A DNA stretch of 64,000 nucleotides from NCBI GenBank assembly GCA_963966185.1, contig CAWZYM010000423.1, forward strand, positions 621,501 to 685,500, read 5' to 3'. Origin of the DNA: Rhabditoides inermis (Eukaryota > Nematoda > Chromadorea > Rhabditida > Rhabditidae). The translations under genes were made by a program, and so were the position numbers. The notes under the pieces are model-generated. The model did no database searches, had not been told where the DNA came from, and worked only from the letters and a program-made list of their open reading frames with translations. Positions 48,832-61,812 of this stretch are shown here, in pieces. Numbering within the stretch: position 1 is the first letter of the stretch; every line of letters begins with the position of its first letter.

Positions 48832-51800
48832 TTGCAGGAGACGAAAAGTGAGTGTGTAGATTCTAAAACAACCGTTGGTTCGATCACAGTTCGTGTCGGG
48901 AATTGTACAGAATGGATTATAATTGCAAATTCAATGATTCAGGTACTTGGCCGCATCGGAACCCAGTGTAGAGACCATTACATAAACAGCCCACTTGCAG
49001 GAGACGAAAAGTGAGTGTGTAGATTCTAAAACAACCGTTGTTTCGATCACAGTTCGTGTCAGGAATTGTACAGACTGAATTATATTTGCAAATTCAATGA
49101 TTCAGGATTCAGGTACTTGGCCGCCTCGGAAACCAGTGTAGAGACCATTTCATAAACAGCCCATTTGCAGGAGACGGAAAGTGAGTGTGTGGATTCTAAA
49201 ACAACCATTGATTCGATCACAGTTCGTGTCGGGAATTGTACAGAATGAATTATACTTGCAAATTCGATGATTCAGGTACTTGGCCGCCTCGGAACCCAGT
49301 GTAGAGACCATATCATAAACAGCCCATTTGCAGGAGACGAAAAGTGAGTGTGTAGATTCTAAAACAACCGTTGGTTCGATCACAGTTCGTGTCGGGAATT
49401 GTACAGAATGAATTATACTTGCAAATTCAATGATTCAGGTACTTGGCCGCCTCGGAACCCAGTGTAGAGACCATATCATAAACAGCCCATTTGCAGGAGA
49501 CGAAAAGTGAGTGTGTAGATTCTAAAACAACCGTTGGTTCGATCACAGTTCGTGTCGGGAATTGTACAGAATGAATTATAATTGCAAATTCAATGATTCA
49601 GGTACTTGGCCGCATCGGAACCCAGTGTAGAGACCATTTCATAAACAGCCCATTTGCAGGAGACGAAAAGTGAGTGTTTAGATTCTAAAACAACCGTTGG
49701 TTCGATCACAGTTCGTGTCGGGAATTGTACAGACTGAATTATAATTGCAAATTCAATGATTCAGGTACTTGGCCGCATCGGAACCCAGTGTAGAGACCAT
49801 TTCATAAACAGCCCATTTGCAGGAGACGAAAAGTGAGTGCGTAGATTCTAAAACAACTGTTGGTTCGATCACAGTTCGTGTCGGGAATTGTACAGAATGA
49901 ATTATACTTGCAAATTCAATGATTCAGGTACTTGGCCGCCTCGGAACCCAGTGTAGAGACCATATCATAAACAGCCCATTTGCAGGAGACGGAAAGTGAG
50001 TGTGTAGATTCTAAAACAACCGTTGGTTCGATCACAGTTCGTGTCGGGAATTGTACAGAATGAATTATAATTGCAAATTCAATGATTCAGGTACTTGGCC
50101 GCCTCGGAACCCAGTGTAGAGACCATATCATAAACAGCCCATTTGCATTTGCAGGAGACGAAAAGTGAGTTTGTAGATTCTAAAACAACCGTTAGTTCGA
50201 TCACAGTTCGTGTCGGGAATTGTACAGACTGAATTATACTTGCAAATTCAATGATTCAGGTACTTGGCCGCCTCGGAACCCAGTGTAGAGACCATATCAT
50301 AAACAGCCCATTTGCAGGAGACGAAAAGTGAGTGTGTAGATTCTAAAACAACCGTTGGTTCGATCACAGTTCGTGTCGGGAATTGTACAGACTGAATTAT
50401 AATTGCAAATTCAATGATTCAGGTACTTGGCCGCATCGGAACCCAGTGTAGAGACCATTTCATAAACAGCCTATTTGCAGGAGACGAAAAGTGAGTGTGT
50501 AGATTCTAAAACAACCGTTGGTTCGATCACAGTTCGTGTCGGGAATTGTACAGAATGGATTATAATTGCAAATTCAATGATTCAGGTACTTGGCCGCATC
50601 GGAACCCAGTGTAGAGACCATTACATAAACAGCCCTTTTGCAGGAGACGGAAAGCGAGTGTGTAGATTTTAAAACAACCGTTGTTTCGATCACAGTTCGT
50701 GTCAGGAATTGTACAGACTGAATTATACTTGCAAATTCAATGATTCAGGATTCAGGTACTTGGCCGCCTCGGAAACCAGTGTAGAGACCATTTCATAAAC
50801 AGCCCATTTGCAGGAGACGGAAAGTGAGTGTGTGGATTCTAAAACAACCATTGATTCGATCACAGTTCGTGTCGGGAATTGTACAGAATGGATTATAATT
50901 GCAAATTCAATGATTCAGGTACTTGGCCGCATCGGAACCCAGTGTAGAGACCATATCATAAACAGCCCATTTGCAGGAGACGAAAAGTGAGTGTGTAGAT
51001 TCTAAAACAACCGTTGGTTCGATCACAGTTCGTGTCGGGAATTGTACAGAATGAATTATACTTGCAAATTCAATGATTCAGGTACTTGGCCGCCTCGGAA
51101 CCCAGTGTAGAGACCATATCATAAACAGCCCATTTGCAGGAGACGAAAAGTGAGTGTGTAGATTCTAAAACAACCGTTGGTTCGATCACAGTTCGTGTCG
51201 GGAATTGTACAGAATGGATTATAATTGCAAATTCAATGATTCAGGTACTTGGCCGCATCGGAACCCAGTGTAGAGACCATTACATAAACAGCCCACTTGC
51301 AGGAGACGAAAAGTGAGTGTGTAGATTCTAAAACAACCGTTGTTTCGATCACAGTTCGTGTCAGGAATTGTACAGACTGAATTATATTTGCAAATTCAAT
51401 GATTCAGGATTCAGGTACTTGGCCGCCTCGGAAACCAGTGTAGAGACCATTTCATAAACAGCCCATTTGCAGGAGACGGAAAGTGAGTGTGTGGATTCTA
51501 AAACAACCATTGATTCGATCACAGTTCGTGTCGGGAATTGTACAGAATGAATTATACTTGCAAATTCGATGATTCAGGTACTTGGCCGCCTCGGAACCCA
51601 GTGTAGAGACCATATCATAAACAGCCCATTTGCAGGAGACGAAAAGTGAGTGTGTAGATTCTAAAACAACCGTTGGTTCGATCACAGTTCGTGTCGGGAA
51701 TTGTACAGAATGAATTATACTTGCAAATTCAATGATTCAGGTACTTGGCCGCCTCGGAACCCAGTGTAGAGACCATATCATAAACAGCCCATTTGCAGGA

Positions 51801-52444
51801 GACGAAAAGTGAGTGTGTAGATTCTAAAACAACCGTTGGTTCGATCACAGTTCGTGTCGGGAATTGTACAGAATGAATTATACTTGCAAATTCGATGATT
51901 CAGGTACTTGGCCGCCTCGGAACCCAGTGTAGAGACCATATCATAAACAGCCCATTTGCAGGAGACGAAAAGTGAGTGTGTAGATTCTAAAACAACCGTT
52001 GGTTCGATCACAGTTCGTGTCGGGAATTGTACAGAATGAATTATACTTGCAAATTCAATGATTCAGGTACTTGGCCGCCTCGGAACCCAGTGTAGAGACC
52101 ATATCATAAACAGCCTATTTGCAGGAGACGAAAAGTGAGTGTGTAGATTCTAAAACAACCGTTGGTTCGATCACAGTTCGTGTCGGGAATTGTACAGAAT
52201 GAATTATATTTGCAAATTCAATGATTCAGGTACTTGGCCGCCTCGGAACCCAGTGTAGAGACCATATCATAAACAGCCCATTTGCAGGAGACGAACAGTG
52301 AGTGTGTAGATTCTAAAACAACCGTTGGTTCGATCACAGTTCGTGTCGGGAATTGTACAGAATGAATTATACTTGCAAATTCGATGATTCAGGTACTTGG
52401 CCGCCTCGGAACCCAGTGTAGAGACCATATCATAAACAGCCCGT
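48832..52444. repeat. Domain 3 higher-order repeat copy, 3613 bp
   Basis: About 22 monomers from the C anchor at 48832. The C-D-E series, two gccgcatcgg/ataattgc monomers, an H monomer with the 6-bp insertion (50148-50153) and the cccttttgc C monomer (50475) all recur 3613 bp later. Its right part also contains an extra C-like monomer at 50808 that starts as E (gtgtggattc, attgattcg) and continues as C (aatggattataattg), another hybrid. Confidence 0.8.
50148..50153. other. H-class 6-bp insertion (domain 3 allele)
   Basis: Extra tttgca at the same place in the same monomer class as the 10-bp allele. Other copies lie at 53761-53766, 55567-55572, 58358-58363, 59838-59843, 62459-62464 and 63939-63944. 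It equals the 10-bp allele less ctca, so one allele probably derives from the other. Confidence 0.9.
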
Positions 52445-55400
52445 TTGCAGGAGACGAAAAGTGAGTGTGTAGATTCTAAAACAACCGTTGGTTCGATCAC
52501 AGTTCGTGTCGGGAATTGTACAGAATGGATTATAATTGCAAATTCAATGATTCAGGTACTTGGCCGCATCGGAACCCAGTGTAGAGACCATTACATAAAC
52601 AGCCCATTTGCAGGAGACGAAAAGTGAGTGTGTAGATTCTAAAACAACCGTTGTTTCGATCACAGTTCGTGTCAGGAATTGTACAGACTGAATTATATTT
52701 GCAAATTCAATGATTCAGGATTCAGGTACTTGGCCGCCTCGGAAACCAGTGTAGAGACCATTTCATAAACAGCCCATTTGCAGGAGACGGAAAGTGAGTG
52801 TGTGGATTCTAAAACAACCATTGATTCGATCACAGTTCGTGTCGGGAATTGTACAGAATGAATTATACTTGCAAATTCGATGATTCAGGTACTTGGCCGC
52901 CTCGGAACCCAGTGTAGAGACCATATCATAAACAGCCCATTTGCAGGAGACGGAAAGTGAGTGTGTAGATTCTAAAACAACCGTTGGTTCGATCACAGTT
53001 CGTGTCGGGAATTGTACAGAATGAATTATACTTGCAAATTCAATGATTCAGGTACTTGGCCGCCTCGGAACCCAGTGTAGAGACCATATCATAAACAGCC
53101 CATTTGCAGGAGACGAAAAGTGAGTGTGTAGATTCTAAAACAACCGTTGGTTCGATCACAGTTCGTGTCGGGAATTATACAGAATGAATTATAATTGCAA
53201 ATTCAATGATTCAGGTACTTGGCCGCATCGGAACCCAGTGTAGAGACCATTTCATAAACAGCCCATTTGCAGGAGACGAAAAGTGAGTGTGTAGATTCTA
53301 AAACAACCGTTGGTTCGATCACAGTTCGTGTCGGGAATTGTACAGACTGAATTATAATTGCAAATTCAATGATTCAGGTACTTGGCCGCATCGGAACCCA
53401 GTGTAGAGACCATTTCATAAACAGCCCATTTGCAGGAGACGAAAAGTGAGTGTGTAGATTCTAAAACAACTGTTGGTTCGATCACAGTTCGTGTCGGGAA
53501 TTGTACAGAATGAATTATACTTGCAAATTCAATGATTCAGGTACTTGGCCGCCTCGGAACCCAGTGTAGAGACCATATCATAAACAGCCCATTTGCAGGA
53601 GACGGAAAGTGAGTGTGTAGATTCTAAAACAACCGTTGGTTCGATCACAGTTCGTGTCGGGAATTGTACAGAATGAATTATAATTGCAAATTCAATGATT
53701 CAGGTACTTGGCCGCCTCGGAACCCAGTGTAGAGACCATATCATAAACAGCCCATTTGCATTTGCAGGAGACGAAAAGTGAGTTTGTAGATTCTAAAACA
53801 ACCGTTAGTTCGATCACAGTTCGTGTCGGGAATTGTACAGACTGAATTATACTTGCAAATTCAATGATTCAGGTACTTGGCCGCCTCGGAACCCAGTGTA
53901 GAGACCATATCATAAACAGCCCATTTGCAGGAGACGAAAAGTGAGTGTGTAGATTCTAAAACAACCGTTGGTTCGATCACAGTTTGTGTCGGGAATTGTA
54001 CAGACTGAATTATAATTGCAAATTCAATGATTCAGGTACTTGGCCGCATCGGAACCCAGTGTAGAGACCATTTCATAAACAGCCTATTTGCAGGAGACGA
54101 AAAGTGAGTGTGTAGATTCTAAAACAACCGTTGGTTCGATCACAGTTCGTGTCGGGAATTGTACAGAATGGATTATAATTGCAAATTCAATGATTCAGGT
54201 ACTTGGCCGCATCGGAACCCAGTGTAGAGACCATTACATAAACAGCCCTTTTGCAGGAGACGAAAAGTGAGTGTGTAGATTCTAAAACAACCGTTGTTTC
54301 GATCACAGTTCGTGTCAGGAATTGTACAGACTGAATTATACTTGCAAATTCAATGATTCAGGATTCAGGTACTTGGCCGCCTCGGAAACCAGTGTAGAGA
54401 CCATTTCATAAACAGCCCATTTGCAGGAGACGGAAAGTGAGTGTGTGGATTCTAAAACAACCATTGATTCGATCACAGTTCGTGTCGGGAATTGTACAGA
54501 ATGAATTATACTTGCAAATTCGATGATTCAGGTACTTGGCCGCCTCGGAACCCAGTGTAGAGACCATATCATAAACAGCCCATTTGCAGGAGACGAGAAG
54601 TGAGTGTGTAGATTCTAAAACAACCGTTGGTTCGATCACAGTTCGTGTCGGGAATTGTACAGAATAAATTTAACTTGCAAATTCAATGATTCAGGTACTT
54701 GGCCGCCTCGGAACCCAGTGTAGAGACCATATCATAAACAGCCCATTTGCAGGAGACGAAAAGTGAGTGTGTAGATTCTAAAACAACCGTTGGTTCGATC
54801 ACAGTTCGTGTCGGGAATTGTACAGAATGAATTATACTTGCAAATTCAATGATTCAGGTACTTGGCCGCCTCGGAACCCAGTGTAGAGACCATATCATAA
54901 ACAGCCTATTTGCAGGAGACGAAAAGTGAGTGTGTAGATTCTAAAACAACCGTTGGTTCGATCACAGTTCGTGTCGGGAATTGTACAGAATGAATTATAC
55001 TTGCAAATTCAATGATTCAGGTACTTGGCCGTCTCGGAACCCAGTGTAGAGACCATATCATAAACAGCCCATTTGCAGGAGACGAAAAGTGAGTGTGTAG
55101 ATTCTTAAACAACTGTTGGTTCGATCACAGTTCGTGTCGGGAATTGTACAGAATGAATTATACTTGCAAATTCAATGATTCAGGTACTTGGCCGCCTCGG
55201 AACCCAGTGTAGAGACCATATCATAAACAGCCCATTTGCAGGAGACGGAAAGTGAGTGTGTAGATTCTAAAACAACCGTTGGTTCGATCACAGTTCGTGT
55301 CGGGAATTGTACAGAATGAATTATACTTGCAACTTCAATGATTCAGGTACTTGGCCGCCTCGGAACCCAGTGTAGAGACCATATCATAAACAGCCCATTT

Positions 55401-57041
55401 GCAGGAGACGGAAAGTGAGTGTGTAGATTCTAAAACAACCGTTGGTTCGATCACAGTTCGTGTCGGGAATTGTACAGAATGAATTATAATTGCAAATTCA
55501 ATGATTCAGGTACTTGGCCGCCTCGGAACCCAGTGTAGAGACCATATCATAAACAGCCCATTTGCATTTGCAGGAGACGAAAAGTGAGTTTGTAGATTCT
55601 AAAACAACCGTTAGTTCGATCACAGTTCGTGTCGGGAATTGTACAGACTGAATTATACTTGCAAATTCAATGATTCAGGTACTTGGCCGCCTCGGAACCC
55701 AGTGTAGAGACCATATCATAAACAGCCCATTTGCAGGAGACGAAAAGTGAGTGTGTAGATTCTAAAACAACCGTTGGTTCGATCACAGTTCGTGTCGGGA
55801 ATTGTACAGACTGAATTATAATTGCAAATTCAATGATTCAGGTACTTGGCCGCATCGGAACCCAGTGTAGAGACCATTTCATAAACAGCCTATTTGCAGG
55901 AGACGAAAAGTGAGTGTGTAGATTCTAAAACAACCGTTGGTTCGATCACAGTTCGTGTCGGGAATTGTACAGAATGGATTATAATTGCAAATTCAATGAT
56001 TCAGGTACTTGGCCGCATCGGAACCCAGTGTAGAGACCATTACATAAACAGCCCTTTTGCAGGAGACGAAAAGTGAGTGTGTAGATTCTAAAACAACCGT
56101 TGTTTCGATCACAGTTCGTGTCAGGAATTGTACAGACTGAATTATACTTGCAAATTCAATGATTCAGGATTCAGGTACTTGGCCGCCTCGGAAACCAGTG
56201 TAGAGACCATTTCATAAACAGCCCATTTGCAGGAGACGGAAAGTGAGTGTGTGGATTCTAAAACAACCATTGATTCGATCACAGTTCGTGTCGGGAATTG
56301 TACAGAATGAATTATACTTGCAAATTCGATGATTCAGGTACTTGGCCGCCTCGGAACCCAGTGTAGAGACCATATCATAAACAGCCCATTTGCGGGAGAC
56401 GAAAAGTGAGTGTGTAGATTCTAAAACAACCGTTGGTTCGATCACAGTTCGTGTCGGGAATTGTACAGAATGAATTATACTTGCAAATTCAATGATTCAG
56501 GTACTTGGCCGCCTCGGAACCCAGTGTAGAGACCATATCATAAACAGCCTATTTGCAGGAGACGAAAAGTGAGTGTGTAGATTCTAAAACAACCGTTGGT
56601 TCGATCACAGTTCGTGTCGGGAATTGTACAGAATGAATTATACTTGCAAATTCAATGATTCAGGTACTTGGCCGCCTCGGAACCCAGTGTAGAGACCATA
56701 TCATAAACAGCCCATTTGCAGGAGACGAAAAGTGAGTGTGTAGATTCTAAAACAACCGTTGGTTCGATCACAGTTCGTGTCGGGAATTGTACAGAATGAA
56801 TTATACTTGCAAATTCGATGATTCAGGTACTTGGCCGCCTCGGAACCCAGTGTAGAGACCATATCATAAACAGCCCATTTGCAGGAGACGAAAAGTGAGT
56901 GTGTAGATTCTAAAACAACCGTTGGTTCGATCACAGTTCGTGTCGGGAATTGTACAGAATAAATTTGTCTTGCAAATTCAATGATTCAGGTACTTGGCCG
57001 CCTCGGAACCCAGTGTAGAGACCATATCATAAACAGCCCAT
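52445..57041. repeat. Domain 3 higher-order repeat copy, 4597 bp
   Basis: About 28 monomers. Three independent rare marks recur exactly 4597 bp later: tatatttgc in D (52693 region and 57290 region), gaattatacagaatg (53172 and 57769) and the H 6-bp insertion (53761 and 58358). It contains two H-C2 series, at 53761/54088 and 55567/55894, suggesting an internal duplication of about 1.8 kb. Confidence 0.82.
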
Positions 57042-57711
57042 TTGCAGGAGACGAAAAGTGAGTGTGTAGATTCTAAAACAACCGTTGGTTCGATCACAGT
57101 TCGTGTCGGGAATTGTACAGAATGGATTATAATTGCAAATTCAATGATTCAGGTACTTGGCCGCATCGGAACCCAGTGTAGAGACCATTACATAAACAGC
57201 CCATTTGCAGGAGACGAAAAGTGAGTGTGTAGATTCTAAAACAACCGTTGTTTTGATCACAGTTCGTGTCAGGAATTGTACAGACTGAATTATATTTGCA
57301 AATTCAATGATTCAGGATTCAGGTACTTGGCCGCCTCGGAAACCAGTGTAGAGACCATTTCATAAACAGCCCATTTGCAGGAGACGGAAAGTGAGTGTGT
57401 GGATTCTAAAACAACCATTGATTCGATCACAGTTCGTGTCGGGAATTGTACAGAATGAATTATACTTGCAAATTCGATGATTCAGGTACTTGGCCGCCTC
57501 GGAACCCAGTGTAGAGACCATATCATAAACAGCCCATTTGCAGGAGACGGAAAGTGAGTGTGTAGATTCTAAAACAACCGTTGGTTCGATCACAGTTCGT
57601 GTCGGGAATTGTACAGAATGAATTATACTTGCAAATTCAATGATTCAGGTACTTGGCCGCCTCGGAACCCAGTGTAGAGACCATATCATAAACAGCCCAT
57701 TTGCAGGAGAC

Positions 57712-60700
57712 GAAAAGTGAGTGTGTAGATTCTAAAACAACCGTTGGTTCGATCACAGTTCGTGTCGGGAATTATACAGAATGAATTATAACTGCAAATT
57801 CAATGATTCAGGTACTTGGCCGCATCGGAACCCAGTGTAGAGACCATTTCATAAACAGCCCATTTGCAGGAGACGAAAAGTGAGTGTGTAGATTCTAAAA
57901 CAACCGTTGGTTCGATCACAGTTCGTGTCGGGAATTGTACAGACTGAATTATAATTGCAAATTCAATGATTCAGGTACTTGGCCGCATCGGAACCCAGTG
58001 TAGAGACCATTTCATAAACAGCCCATTTGCAGGAGACGAAAAGTGAGTGTGTAGATTCTAAAACAACTGTTGGTTCGATCACAGTTCGTGTCGGGAATTG
58101 TACAGAATGAATTATACTTGCAAATTCAATGATTCAGGTACTTGGCCGCCTCGGAACCCAGTGTAGAGACCATATCATAAACAGCCCATTTGCAGGAGAC
58201 GGAAAGTGAGTGTGTAGATTCTAAAACAACCGTTGGTTCGATCACAGTTCGTGTCGGGAATTGTACAGAATGAATTATAATTGCAAATTCAATGATTCAG
58301 GTACTTGGCCGCCTCGGAACCCAGTGTAGAGACCATATCATAAACAGCCCATTTGCATTTGCAGGAGACGAAAAGTGAGTTTGTAGATTCTAAAACAACC
58401 GTTAGTTCGATCACAGTTCGTGTCGGGAATTGTACAGACTGAATTATACTTGCAAATTCAATGATTCAGGTACTTGGCCGCCTCGGAACCCAGTGTAGAG
58501 ACCATATCATAAACAGCCCAGTTGCAGGAGACGAAAAGTGAGTGTGTAGATTCTAAAACAACCGTTGGTTCGATCACAGTTCGTGTCGGGAATTGTACAG
58601 ACTGAATTATAATTGCAAATTCAATGATTCAGGTACTTGGCCGCATCGGAACCCAGTGTAGAGACCATTTCATAAACAGCCTATTTGCAGGAGACGAAAA
58701 GTGAGTGTGTAGATTCTAAAACAACCGTTGGTTCGATCACAGTTCGTGTCGGGAATTGTACAGAATGGATTATAATTGCAAATTCAATGATTCAGGTACT
58801 TGGCCGCATCGGAACCCAGTGTAGAGACCATTACATAAACAGCCCTTTTGCAGGAGACGAAAAGTGAGTGTGTAGATTCTAAAACAACCGTTGTTTCGAT
58901 CACAGTTCGTGTCAGGAATTGTACAGACTGAATTATACTTGCAAATTCAATGATTCAGGATTCAGGTACTTGGCCGCCTCGGAAACCAGTGTAGAGACCA
59001 TTTCATAAACAGCCCATTTGCAGGAGACGGAAAGTGAGTGTGTGGATTCTAAAACAACCATTGATTCGATCACAGTTCGTGTCGGGAATTGTACAGAATA
59101 AATTTAACTTGCAAATTCAATGATTCAGGTACTTGGCCGCCTCGGAACCCAGTGTAGAGACCATATCATAAACAGCCCATTTGCAGGAGACGAAAAGTGA
59201 GTGTGTAGATTCTAAAACAACCGTTGGTTCGATCACAGTTCGTGTCGGGAATTGTACAGAATGAATTATACTTGCAAATTCAATGATTCAGGTACTTGGC
59301 CGCCTCGGAACCCAGTGTAGAGACCATATCATAAACAGCCTATTTGCAGGAGACGAAAAGTGAGTGTGTAGATTCTAAAACAACCGTTGGTTCGATCACA
59401 GTTCGTGTCGGGAATTGTACAGAATGAATTATACTTGCAAATTCAATGATTCAGGTACTTGGCCGTCTCGGAACCCAGTGTAGAGACCATATCATAAACA
59501 GCCCATTTGCAGGAGACGAAAAGTGAGTGTGTAGATTCTAAAACAACTGTTGGTTCGATCACAGTTCGTGTCGGGAATTGTACAGAATGAATTATACTTG
59601 CAAATTCAATGATTCAGGTACTTGGCCGCCTCGGAACCCAGTGTAGAGACCATATCATAAACAGCCCATTTGCAGGAGACGGAAAGTGAGTGTGTAGATT
59701 CTAAAACAACCGTTGGTTCGATCACAGTTCGTGTCGGGAATTGTACAGAATGAATTATAATTGCAAATTCAATGATTCAGGTACTTGGCCGCCTCGGAAC
59801 CCAGTGTAGAGACCATATCATAAACAGCCCATTTGCATTTGCAGGAGACGAAAAGTGAGTTTGTAGATTCTAAAACAACCGTTAGTTCGATCACAGTTCG
59901 TGTCGGGAATTGTACAGACTGAATTATACTTGCAAATTCAATGATTCAGGTACTTGGCCGCCTCGGAACCCAGTGTAGAGACCATATCATAAACAGCCTA
60001 TTTGCAGGAGACGAAAAGTGAGTGTGTAGATTCTAAAACAACCGTTGGTTCGATCACAGTTCGTGTCGGGAATTGTACAGAATGAATTATACTTGCAAAT
60101 TCAATGATTCAGGTACTTGGCCGTCTCGGAACCCAGTGTAGAGACCATATCATAAACAGCCCATTTGCAGGAGACGAAAAGTGAGTGTGTAGATTCTAAA
60201 ACAACCGTTGGTTCGATCACAGTTCGTGTCGGGAATTGTACAGAATGAATTATACTTGCAAATTCGATGATTCAGGTACTTGGCCGCCTCGGAACCCAGT
60301 GTAGAGACCAAATCATAAACAGCCCATTTGCAGGAGACGAAAAGTGAGTGTGTAGATTCTAAAACAACCGTTGGTTCGATCACAGTTCGTGTCGGGAATT
60401 GTACAGAATGAATTATACTTGCAAATTCAATGATTCAGGTACTTGGCCGCCTCGGAACCCAGTGTAGAGACCATATCATAAACAGCCCATTTGCAGGAGA
60501 CGAAAAGTGAGTGTGTAGATTCTAAAACAACCGTTGGTTCGATCACAGTTCGTGTCGGGAATTGTACAGAATGGATTATAATTGCAAATTTAATGATTCA
60601 GGTACTTGGCCGCATCGGAACCCAGTGTAGAGACCATTACATAAACAGCCCATTTGCAGGAGACGAAAAGTGAGTGTGTAGATTCTAAAACAACCGTTGT

Positions 60701-61812
60701 TTCGATCACAGTTCGTGTCAGGAATTGTACAGACTGAATTATACTTGCAAATTCAATGATTCAGGATTCAGGTACTTGGCCGCCTCGGAAACCAGTGTAG
60801 AGACCATTTCATAAACAGCCCATTTGCAGGAGACGGAAAGTGAGTGTGTGGATTCTAAAACAACCATTGATTCGATCACAGTTCGTGTCGGGAATTGTAC
60901 AGAATGAATTATACTTGCAAATTCGATGATTCAGGTACTTGGCCGCCTCGGAACCCAGTGTAGAGACCATATCATAAACAGCCCATTTGCAGGAGACGAA
61001 AAGTGAGTGTGTAGATTCAAAAACAACCGTTGGTTCGATCACAGTTCGTGTCGGGAATTGTACAGAATGAATTATACTTGCAAATTCAATGATTCAGGTA
61101 CTTGGCCGCCTCGGAACCCAGTGTAGAGACCATATCATAAACAGCCCATTTGCAGGAGACGAAAAGTGAGTGTGTAGATTCTAAAACAACCGTTGGTTCG
61201 ATCACAGTTCGTGTCGGGAATTGTACAGAATGAATTATAATTGCAAATTCAATGATTCAGGTACTTGGCCGCATCGGAACCCAGTGTAGAGACCATTTCA
61301 TAAACAGCCCATTTGCAGGAGACGAAAAGTGAGTGTGTAGATTCTAAAACAACCGTTGGTTCGATCACAGTTCGTGTCGGGAATTGTACAGACTGAATTA
61401 TAATTGCAAATTCAATGATTCAGGTACTTGGCCGCATCGGAACCCAGTGTAGAGACCATTTCATAAACAGCCCATTTGCAGGAGACGAAAAGTGAGTGTG
61501 TAGATTCTAAAACAACTGTTGGTTCGATCACAGTTCGTGTCGGGAATTGTACAGAATGAATTATACTTGCAAATTCAATGATTCAGGTACTTGGCCGCCT
61601 CGGAACCCAGTGTAGAGACCATATCATTAACAGCCCATTTGCAGGAGACGGAAAGTGAGTGTGTAGATTCTAAAACAACCGTTGGTCCGATCACAGTTCG
61701 TGTCGGGAATTGTACGGAATGAATTATACTTGCAACTTCAATGATTCAGGTACTTGGCCGCCTCGGAACCCAGTGTAGAGACCATATCATAAACAGCCCA
61801 TTTGCAGGAGAC
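57712..61812. repeat. Domain 3 higher-order repeat copy, 4101 bp
   Basis: About 25 monomers. Markers recur 4101 bp later: ataactgc (57791 and 61892), H insertions (58358 and 62459; 59838 and 63939), the C anchor (58685 and 62786), the E/B hybrid (59029 and 63130) and gccgtctcgg (59462 and 63563). The following copy is cut by the window end. Confidence 0.85.
59029..59191. repeat. E/B hybrid monomer: unequal-exchange scar
   Basis: Starts as E (gaaagtgagtgtgtgg, aaccattgattcg) and continues as B (aataaatttaacttg). In the homologous copy 4597 bp earlier, E (54432-54594) and B (54595-54757) are separate neighbours. One monomer was lost by exchange within the shared cagttcgtgtcggg region. The same hybrid at 63130-63292 shows that it was later duplicated. 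Confidence 0.87.

Noticed and set aside
55894..60491. A third copy at the 4597-bp offset (C anchors 55894 and 60491)
   Set aside because: The two C monomers belong to different sublineages (cccttttgc against cccatttgc), and the H insertion spacing differs. The equal distance is a coincidence of whole-monomer gains and losses.
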